From positions 3,658,001-3,722,000 of the forward strand of contig NZ_JAVDXW010000001.1 in NCBI RefSeq assembly GCF_031458135.1: 64,000 nucleotides of DNA. The letters run 5' to 3'. This document shows positions 57,733 to 64,000 of this stretch, one piece after another. The notes beneath the pieces are model-generated. The model searched no databases. It saw only the letters and a program-made list of their open reading frames with translations, and was not told the DNA's origin. Source of the DNA: Haloactinomyces albus (GTDB lineage Bacteria; Actinomycetota; Actinomycetes; Mycobacteriales; Pseudonocardiaceae). How positions within the stretch are numbered: the stretch's first letter is position 1; each line of letters opens with the position of its first letter. A program made the position numbers and the translations under genes.

Positions 57733-57840
57733 CGCCGTGTCTGCCTCCGCGCGGTGTTCTTGGAATTACCCAGTGCCGTGTGACCGCACCCAGACCCTCG
57801 GCCGGAAGCACTCGGCTGCGGGCTCGCGCAGTGTGTCGGC

Positions 57841-58296
57841 TCAGTGTGGTCCCGGCCCCTGCTGTTGTCCGACGATGACCACGGGGCAGGGCGCATGATG
57901 CAGGGACCGTGTGATCAGAGAGCCCGCGATCATCCCCGACACGGGGTTGTACCCTTTGCCGCCGAACACCAGCAGCTCGGCTTGCTGGGCCTGCTCGACC
58001 AGGACCGTGACCGGTTCCCCCCGCTCGAGTCGTGCCTCCACCGGGATCTCCAGGCCACTGGTGCGGATCTCGCCCAGGGTCGCCTCCAAGTTGGCCCGCG
58101 CCTGCTGCTCGTAGGACTCTTCCGATGCGGGCATTCCTCCCTGGAACGGAACACCAGCCCTCCAGACCGTCACCGCACGCACCGTGGCCCCTGTCTTCCG
58201 GCCGTACCGCACCGCCCAGTGCAACGCGGCCTTGGAAGCCTCCGACCCGTCGACCGCCACCACGACACGTTCCCCGTCGAATTCCGCGGACGCCAT
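57841..58296 (-). CDS. universal stress protein UspA family
   Basis: 151 aa from ATG 58296. VVVAVDGSEASKAALHWAVR at the start, EQAQQAELLVFGGKGYNPVS and GMIAGSLITRSLHHAPCPVV at the end give the ATP-binding Usp pattern (G-x2-G ... G-S). Slightly divergent Gly spacing. Often induced in hypoxia or dormancy in actinobacteria, which would fit neighbours such as the CBS remnant and DedA. Appears complete. Confidence 0.85.
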   Translation of the reverse strand: MASAEFDGERVVVAVDGSEASKAALHWAVRYGRKTGATVRAVTVWRAGVPFQGGMPASEESYEQQARANLEATLGEIRTSGLEIPVEARLERGEPVTVLVEQAQQAELLVFGGKGYNPVSGMIAGSLITRSLHHAPCPVVIVGQQQGPGPH

Positions 58297-58329
58297 CCGA
58301 AATCCTTCCCGTGTGCGCACCATCGGCAC

Positions 58330-59354
58330 CGGCCCCCGGGCAGTGCCGGACAGACTTCACCCGGCCTCTCCCGGCCAGGCGAGCCAGGCCCGCGACAGAG
58401 CGTGCCCCATTGTCGTGACGGGCGCACAGACTCCCACCACAGACAGATGGCACACCATCCCGAGCCACTCCACCCCGCAGCCAAGAGCGGAGCTCGCCCG
58501 AGGCGGGAACGACGATCCAGCTCGACATCCTCAAGGCAAGGCCCCGCCCCGGCCAGCCTGGCCCACCGAAGCCGAACTCGCCAGCCGAGCCCCCGGTGCC
58601 TTCTGCCCATGTCCTGAAGTCCGGGCCGTCGCAGCCTCGAGGAGAACGAGCCGGATCTGCTTCCCCTGCTCTAGCCACTCACATGCACGGTTGGCACGGG
58701 GCGCGCTTCTGGGCAGGCACTGGAGAGAAAACCCGCCCAGAAGCGCGCGTGTCTGCGGACACACACCCCAAGGCCGCTGAAGGTCTGGCCCGCATCCCGG
58801 CAGCCACACCCCACCGGCTACCGAGTCAGGGAGCGGCGGCAGGACCCGCTGTATCACGTCTCTTCCCGGATGCGCCCTCGGGCAAGAGTGTGCGCACCAC
58901 CGTGCCGGGCCCTGCCGCCGGATCGTGCAGGGGCACTGCCCGGGCGCGTGTCAGCGGCCCCGATCCCGGGCCATGGTGTCAACGCCGGACGAAAACCCTG
59001 CCGGGCCAGCATGGAGCAACACAGCCGGGATCGCCAGTGGAAGAACAGCCCGCCCGGCGACGACCGCGGGCCTGCCGATCACGAGGACTCGCCATCCTGG
59101 TGCTGCTTGGTGGCGGCGGTGGCCGCAAGCGCGGGTGGGTATGCGCTGCGGCCACCGCCGAGGCAGGGCACCGGGGTGAGGCGATGCGTTTCACAGCCGG
59201 TTGTCCGGCCACGCGATCCCCGGTGCCTCCAGCAGAGCGGATACCCACCGCACCGAGCCGTAATCCTGGCCGCCATCCGCGCGGGTACGGGCCCGCAGCG
59301 GCGGAAAGGCGAGCCCGAGGGAGGGCTTGAGTAGCAGCGGAACTGTGAGTGGCG
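58330..59354. other. gene-free 1-kb region with a 14-bp-arm hairpin
   Basis: No coding sequence I can support on either strand; openings here lack family resemblance. GCGCGCTTCTGGGC (58701-58714) pairs perfectly with GCCCAGAAGCGCGC (58735-58748) around a purine-rich 20-nt loop. This is isolated from any gene end, so a structured RNA or a recombination relic is possible. Confidence 0.35.
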
Positions 59355-59705
59355 CTACGGCGTCCAGTTTCCTGAACAGTCGATGTGGCGTGATCGCATG
59401 ATGATGCGGATCCGCCTGTATATCGGGACGTTTCGGATGCTTGCTGCGGTGATAACGGCCGGTTGTTGTGCTAAGGCTGGTGAGTGGATCGTGGACGCGC
59501 CGAGAAGAGCGATTCCGTCAAGCCCACCGCGTGCCGCGTGGTCGCGGTAGCGCTGCAGCAGCTCCAGGGCGTGCATGATCGGACGGTAGGCCGTGTTTTT
59601 ACACCAAAAGTCCAACGCGGCCAACAGCGTCAGCCGCACCTCGCGGGGGCTGTTTCGCAGGTTGGAGGGGTACGAGCGCATCACCCGCGCCCGCCAGGCG
59701 GCCAC
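59355..59705 (-). pseudogene. Tn3-family transposase fragment
   Basis: The minus frame reads LTLLAALDFWCKNTAYRPIM, then HALELLQRYRDHA, matching the region of actinobacterial Tn3-type (DUF4158) transposases usually written LxALxFRxNNTAYRPVMDAL. Only about 60 residues are recognisable, with no DDE residues and no terminal repeats. It is a relic of transposition at the right side of the island. Confidence 0.5.
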
Positions 59706-59837
59706 CAGCTTCTCCGAACCCTAAAGGCACGCCTGCACCGACGGTGTGCCCGGCCACGGTCATGATCGACGAGGCGGCATTGTCGGCAGCACGGCGCGAC
59801 CGCAATTCGCGGCCGCGCAAGACGGGTACGCGTATGA

Positions 59838-60467
59838 GTGTTTGACTTCATCACCCAGTGGATCTCCGGGTCGCCGGTCACCTATCCTGTGATCTCGGCC
59901 TTGGCCGTTCTCGACATCATCGGCATCGTGCCTGCCGAGACCGTGATCATCACCGCGACGTTGGCTGCCCTGCGCGGCGATCTGTGGGTGGTGGGAGTGG
60001 CCGCCGCTGCCATCGTCGGGGCCTTGGTCGGCGACAACATCCTGTACTTGATCGGTCAGCACGGCGGCGGACGCCTGGTCAACTGGCTCTTTCGGAGCGA
60101 GAGGTCTCGGGAACGCCTGGATTGGGCACGTCGACGGATGCATCGGCACCGCAACGTCATCATCATCGGCGGACGGTTTCTTCCCGGCGGCCGCACTGTG
60201 GTGATGTTCGCTGCGGGAACTTTGCAAGTACCGTGGCGCCGCTTCATCCCCGCCGACGTGGTCGCTGTCGTCATGTGGGCGGGATACTACGTGGGCACGA
60301 CCGTGGCATTCGGCGAGGTGTTCTCGGGCAAGCCGTGGCTGACCCTGCTGCTATCGGTGGCCGTGGGAATCACGCTCGGTGCCGTCGCCGAGGTGGTGCG
60401 CCGCTTCTCCGAGCGGCGGAACCGAGGCGGCAGGAGCGGCGAACATGAAAAGATCCGGACGGAGTAA
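59838..60467 (+). CDS. DedA-family membrane protein
   Basis: 209 aa from GTG 59838. Several hydrophobic segments and the DedA/SNARE-assoc pattern: AVLDIIGIVPAETVIITATL, VGALVGDNILYLIGQHGGG, NVIIIGGRFLPGGRTVVMFA (FxPGxR) and GTLQVPWRRFIPADVVAVVM. Family members act in lipid-carrier or phospholipid translocation and pH/antibiotic tolerance. The C-terminus is charged and cytoplasmic. Confidence 0.85.
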   Translation: MFDFITQWISGSPVTYPVISALAVLDIIGIVPAETVIITATLAALRGDLWVVGVAAAAIVGALVGDNILYLIGQHGGGRLVNWLFRSERSRERLDWARRRMHRHRNVIIIGGRFLPGGRTVVMFAAGTLQVPWRRFIPADVVAVVMWAGYYVGTTVAFGEVFSGKPWLTLLLSVAVGITLGAVAEVVRRFSERRNRGGRSGEHEKIRTE

Positions 60468-60763
60468 CAGCGAAACCCGATACGGGTCCTCGGCCAGGAC
60501 TTCGCGAAGTGATCACCGTAGAACTGTCGCCGACGAGAAACCGGCTCACACACGAGGTCCGGAGAAGAGCCGGGACGGAGTGCACGTCAACGCAGGCCAC
60601 GACACCGGTACAGCTCGGCTGGGCACTCCGGCGAGTCGCCTTGCCCAAGCTGGAGTGACGATCACCGGCTTGCCGGTTTCCCGCACGGGGCCCGATTCGG
60701 TCGAGGATGCGCTCGCTCAGGCGTTGGTGGTGCCGGGCAGAGACCGCAGGCCTCCTGCGGGAC
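60468..60763. other. 296-bp spacer between dedA and convergent pgl
   Basis: No gene, repeat or hairpin that I can support. It marks the right boundary of the island against the conserved zwf-opcA-pgl block. Confidence 0.3.
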
Positions 60764-61513
60764 TCACGGCGGACTCGCCGCCCGGTCCAGCAGCCAGCGG
60801 GTGTGCTCGCGTCCGTGGGCGCCCGCCGCCGGGATGTCGACCGGGTCGGCCCCGGCCAGCGCCGAGGACACCGCCTCGGCCTTGCCCTCGCCCGAGATCA
60901 CCAACCACACCTCGGAGGCCGCCCGGATCGCGGGCAGGGTCAGCGAGATCCGGGTGGGTGGTGGCTTCGGGCAGTCGTGGACCCCCACCACGGTCCGCTG
61001 CGACTCCCGCACGTACGGCGTGTCCGGGAACAGCGACGCCGTGTGGCCCTCCTCGCCGATGCCCAGCAGCAGGACGTCGAAGGAGGGCACCGCGATGTCC
61101 GAGGCGCCCTCGGCGATGGTGGCCAGGACCTCCGCGTAGTGCGCTGCGGCCTCGTCGGCATCGTCGCCGAACTTCCCGTCGGAGGGAGCCATCGGATGCA
61201 CCCGCTCGGGATCGACATCCACGTGATCCAGCAGCGCCCTGCGTGCCTGGGTCTCGTTGCGTTCGGGATCGCCGTCCGGCAGGAACCGCTCGTCGCCCCA
61301 GTACACCTCGACACGGGACCAGTCCACCGCATCGCGGGCGGGGGAGACCCGGACCTGCTCGAGAACCTTGATGCCGATTCCACCGCCGGTCAGTACCACC
61401 GAGGCCACCCCGTGTGCGGTCTGCGCGTCGACCAATCGGGTGATCAATCGGGCCGCCGTGGCCGCGGCGAGCACATCGCCGTTGTCCTGGATGACGACAT
61501 CGTTACGGCTCAT
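60764..61513 (-). CDS. pgl: 6-phosphogluconolactonase
   Basis: 249 aa from ATG 61513. Hydrolyses 6-phosphogluconolactone in the oxidative pentose phosphate pathway. VASVVLTGGGIGIKVLEQVR, VEVYWGDERFLPDGDPERNE, FDVLLLGIGEEGHTASLFPD and the C-terminal AGADPVDIPAAGAHGREHTR match DevB-type enzymes. Overlaps opcA by 4 nt. Confidence 0.96.
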   Translation of the reverse strand: MSRNDVVIQDNGDVLAAATAARLITRLVDAQTAHGVASVVLTGGGIGIKVLEQVRVSPARDAVDWSRVEVYWGDERFLPDGDPERNETQARRALLDHVDVDPERVHPMAPSDGKFGDDADEAAAHYAEVLATIAEGASDIAVPSFDVLLLGIGEEGHTASLFPDTPYVRESQRTVVGVHDCPKPPPTRISLTLPAIRAASEVWLVISGEGKAEAVSSALAGADPVDIPAAGAHGREHTRWLLDRAASPP

Positions 61514-62496
61514 GTGTGCTGCTCCGCCTGTTCCGCCTGCTCCGGGGCTTCTTGGGTACCTGTCTCCTGCGGTTCCTCGCCGCGCACGATGTCGGTCAGT
61601 CCCGGCAGCGTGTTCTCGTAGACCTCGTCCGGATCCAGCCTGCGCAGTTCCTCGGCCAGACAGGTCCGCAGATCCCGCCGGTGCAGAGCCACCGTGCGAT
61701 CCGGCTGACCCGGCTGGGTCAGGGTCCCACTCCTGCCGTCCGGTCGCACGATCTCCACGTTGCCGGAAGGCCGTTCGAGAACCGCCGAGACGATCCCGGG
61801 ACCACGCGAATGTTCCACCCGCCGCACCGGGATCTCCAGATAACTCGCCAGCCACGCGGCGAGCAGGTCCGTCGAGGGTGAGGAGCCCGCTCCGGTGACG
61901 GTGGCGGCCGTGATCGGTTCGAACGGCGGGAGATCCAGCGAGGCCGTCAGCAGTGCCCGCCACGACGTCAATCGCGTCCATGCCAGGTCGGTGTCGCCGT
62001 CGACGTAGGAGCGGGCCCGGGCCCGCAGCGCCCCGATCGGATCCTCTTCGGCGGCCGAGTCGGTGATCCTGCGGTGTGCCAGGGCCCCGATCGGGTCCTT
62101 GGCGGGATAGTCCGGCGCATCGCTGGGCCACCACACCACGATCGGGGTGTCCGGCAGCAGGAACGGGACCACCGAGCCCGCACCCTCGTCGGCCAGCGGT
62201 CCGTACAGCCGCAGCACGATGACCTCGGAGGCGCCGGCATCCCCGCCGATCCGGATCTGCGCATCCAGCCGAGCCGCCGCCTGCCGGGCACCCGCCGCCA
62301 CCACGATCACCCGTGCCGGGTGCTCGCGGCTGGCGTCGTTGGCCGCCTGCAGTGCCGGTTCGACTTCCGCGCCGTCGCTGGTGACGATGACCAGCGTCAG
62401 CACCCTGCCGAGCGCGACGGCACCACCGGACTCCCGCAGCTCGACCAGTTTCTTGTTGACCTGCGAGGTGGTGGTGGAGGGAAGATCGACGATCAC
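61510..62496 (-). CDS. opcA: glucose-6-phosphate dehydrogenase assembly protein OpcA
   Basis: 328 aa. Activates and assembles G6PDH in actinobacteria and cyanobacteria. MIVDLPSTTTSQVNKKLVEL start, VGLTLVIVT-like core (RVLTLVIVTSDGAEVEPALQ), PFLLPDTPIVVWWPSDAPDY and AWTRLTSWRALLTASLDLPP. A Gln/Glu/Ala-rich tail ends the protein. Overlaps both zwf and pgl by 4 nt. Confidence 0.95.
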   Translation of the reverse strand: MIVDLPSTTTSQVNKKLVELRESGGAVALGRVLTLVIVTSDGAEVEPALQAANDASREHPARVIVVAAGARQAAARLDAQIRIGGDAGASEVIVLRLYGPLADEGAGSVVPFLLPDTPIVVWWPSDAPDYPAKDPIGALAHRRITDSAAEEDPIGALRARARSYVDGDTDLAWTRLTSWRALLTASLDLPPFEPITAATVTGAGSSPSTDLLAAWLASYLEIPVRRVEHSRGPGIVSAVLERPSGNVEIVRPDGRSGTLTQPGQPDRTVALHRRDLRTCLAEELRRLDPDEVYENTLPGLTDIVRGEEPQETGTQEAPEQAEQAEQHT

Positions 62497-64000
62497 GGCC
62501 GCCTCCAGGCACGTCCGGTACGGGCCAGCATCGTATCGGCCGATGGTGGCCCCCAGCTTCCAGCTTTGTACTTCTCGGGGCCTCCGTGCGAGGCCCAGTG
62601 GTCCAGCACGGGATCGAGGATCTGCCAGGACAGCTCGACTTCCTCGTTGACCGGGAACAGCGAGGGTTCCCCGAGCAGGACGTCGAGCAGCAGTCGCTCG
62701 TAGGCCTCCGGGGACGACTCGGTGAAGGAGTGGCCGTAGCCGAAGTCCATCGTCACGTCCCGCACCTCCATGGAGGTGCCCGGGATCTTCGACCCGAACC
62801 GCATGGTCACGCCCTCGTCCGGCTGAACCCGGATCACCAGGGCGTTCTGCCCGAGTTCCTCGGTCATCGTGTTGTCGAAGGGCAGGTGCGGTGCTCGCTT
62901 GAACATCACCGCGATCTCGGTGACCCGGCGCCCCAGGCGCTTACCGGTGCGCAGGTAGAACGGCACCCCGGCCCAGCGCCTGCTTTCGATCTCCAGCGTG
63001 ATCGCCGCGAAAGTCTCCGTCGTGGAGTCGGGGGTGAAGCCGCTTTCCTCGTGCAGGCCCGGCACCTTCTCGCCGCCCTGCCAGCCACCGGTGTACTGGC
63101 CGCGCGCGGTGGTCTCGGAGAACGGCCCGACCGGCTTGGTGGCCGAGAGCACCTTGCTTTTCTCCGCGCGGAGGTTGCCCGGGGAGAACGACACCGGTTC
63201 CTCCATCGCGGTCAGCGCCATCAGTTGCAGCAGGTGGTTCTGGATGACGTCGCGGGCCGCGCCGATGCCCTCGTAGTAACCGGCACGCCCGCCCAGGCCG
63301 ATGTCCTCGGACATGGTGATCTGGACGTGATCGACGTAGTGGGCGTTCCACAGCGGCTCGAACATCTGGTTGGCGAAGCGCAGGGCCAGGATGTTCTGGA
63401 CCGTCTCCTTGCCGAGGTAGTGGTCGATGCGAAACACCGACTCCTCGGGGAACACCTCGTTGACGAGGCGATTGAGTTCCCGGGCGCTTTCCAGGTCGTG
63501 ACCGAACGGCTTCTCGACGACCACGCGTCGCCACTGGTCCTCGGCCTGCTCGGTCAAGCCCGAGCGGGAGAGCTGGCTGAGCACCGTGGGAAACATCGAC
63601 GGTGGTACCGAGAGGTAGAAAGCGTGGTTGCCACCGGTGCCGCGCTCGGTGTCGAGCTGTTTGACCGTCTCGGCGAGCCGGTCGAAGGTGCCGGGGTCGT
63701 CGAAGCTGCCCGGTACGAAGCGGATGCCCTCGGCCAGCCGGTCCCATACGTCCTGGTGGAACGGTGTGCGGGCGTTTTCCTTGACCGCGTCGTGGACGAT
63801 CTGCCCGAAATCCTGATGTTCCCACTCGCGCCGGGCGACACCGGTCAGCGCGAAGCCCGGCGGCAGCAGACCCCGATTGGACAGGTCATAGATCGCAGGC
63901 ATCAGTTTCTTCCGGGAAAGGTCGCCGGTCACCCCGAAGATCGTCAGCCCGGAGGGGCCTGCGATGCGCGGCAGACGCTTGTCCCGTGGATCACGCAGTG
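62493..64000 (-). CDS. zwf: glucose-6-phosphate 1-dehydrogenase (5' end outside window)
   Basis: First enzyme of the oxidative pentose phosphate pathway, using NADP+. The frame stays open to base 64000 and reads DPRDKRLPRIAGPSGLTIFG (VTGDLSRKKLMPAIYDLSN), so the N-terminus lies beyond the window. Visible motifs are the nucleotide-binding FGVTGDLSRKK, active-site RIDHYLGKETVQNILALRFA and FYLRTGKRLGRRVTEIAVMF. The 3' end overlaps opcA by 4 nt. Confidence 0.97.
   Translation of the reverse strand, partial: LRDPRDKRLPRIAGPSGLTIFGVTGDLSRKKLMPAIYDLSNRGLLPPGFALTGVARREWEHQDFGQIVHDAVKENARTPFHQDVWDRLAEGIRFVPGSFDDPGTFDRLAETVKQLDTERGTGGNHAFYLSVPPSMFPTVLSQLSRSGLTEQAEDQWRRVVVEKPFGHDLESARELNRLVNEVFPEESVFRIDHYLGKETVQNILALRFANQMFEPLWNAHYVDHVQITMSEDIGLGGRAGYYEGIGAARDVIQNHLLQLMALTAMEEPVSFSPGNLRAEKSKVLSATKPVGPFSETTARGQYTGGWQGGEKVPGLHEESGFTPDSTTETFAAITLEIESRRWAGVPFYLRTGKRLGRRVTEIAVMFKRAPHLPFDNTMTEELGQNALVIRVQPDEGVTMRFGSKIPGTSMEVRDVTMDFGYGHSFTESSPEAYERLLLDVLLGEPSLFPVNEEVELSWQILDPVLDHWASHGGPEKYKAGSWGPPSADTMLARTGRAWRRP

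Noticed and set aside
58870-59334. 154-aa plus-strand open frame
   Set aside because: Arg/Pro-rich GC-biased translation without start signal, motif or conserved pattern.

Overview
The window is high-GC actinobacterial DNA. It carries actinobacterial hallmark genes: actinobacterial IHF (mihF), whiA, rbpA, opcA, group 2 pyrF, a helicase-motif-poor priA, XRE/DUF5753 + DUF397 regulator pairs and a pptT/pptH-like pair. Gene order and the DUF397 systems fit a filamentous actinomycete, most likely Pseudonocardiales (Saccharopolyspora/Actinopolyspora-like). The genus is inference and cannot be fixed from the sequence alone.

The backbone is the widely conserved housekeeping string, read mostly on +: carB(3' end)-pyrF (1-1713) // mihF-gmk-rpoZ-coaBC-metK (8256-12319), trmL(-), priA, a polysaccharide deacetylase (-), a secreted glycosidase-like protein, fmt-rsmB, a cytosine deaminase, OsmC and an APC permease. 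It continues with rpe-ribD-ribE-ribBA-ribH-PH protein-pyrD-like (23372-29289), then uvrC-rapZ-yvcK-whiA-gap-pgk-tpiA-secG-rbpA (29864-39030), and ends with zwf-opcA-pgl on - (60764-64000). Many of these genes overlap by 4 nt (GTGA/ATGA), so translational coupling is likely. Together they cover pyrimidine and purine nucleotides, CoA, SAM, riboflavin, glycolysis, the entry to the pentose phosphate pathway, and translation initiation.

Three insertions interrupt the backbone. (1) 1714-8255, between pyrF and mihF, holds a transposase relic, an SGNH hydrolase, and a decayed graspetide (omega-ester peptide) maturation pair: an ATP-grasp ligase and a PIMT-like methyltransferase, both broken. Three small conserved-looking genes lie upstream of the pair, and a divergent XRE/DUF5753 + DUF397 pair follows. 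(2) 29290-29863 holds a vapB antitoxin with a truncated vapC. (3) 39031-60763, between rbpA and pgl, starts with an apparently intact [NiFe]-hydrogenase maturation cassette: two SIS proteins, an atypical HypC-like protein, a NifU/Rieske-like fusion with an all-Cys metal site, a 35-aa protein, hypC, D, E, A, B, and convergent hypF. No hydrogenase structural genes are in the window. Next come an FAD monooxygenase, pptH-pptT and rraA. After that the island is degenerate: a frameshifted GT2, an APH-like kinase, a glycosyltransferase/DUF5753 chimera, an orphan DUF397, yefM-yoeB, a putative two-gene toxin-antitoxin-like unit behind repeated operators, scrambled ORFs, a truncated CBS protein, a Usp, a Tn3-type transposase fragment and DedA.

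The most unusual items are the decayed graspetide locus, a ~200-bp inverted repeat pair (54969-55172 / 57066-57270) enclosing the small-gene unit, the all-Cys 'Rieske' in the hyp cassette, the chimeric ORF at 53140, and an 18-bp palindrome shared by two gene ends about 10 kb apart.
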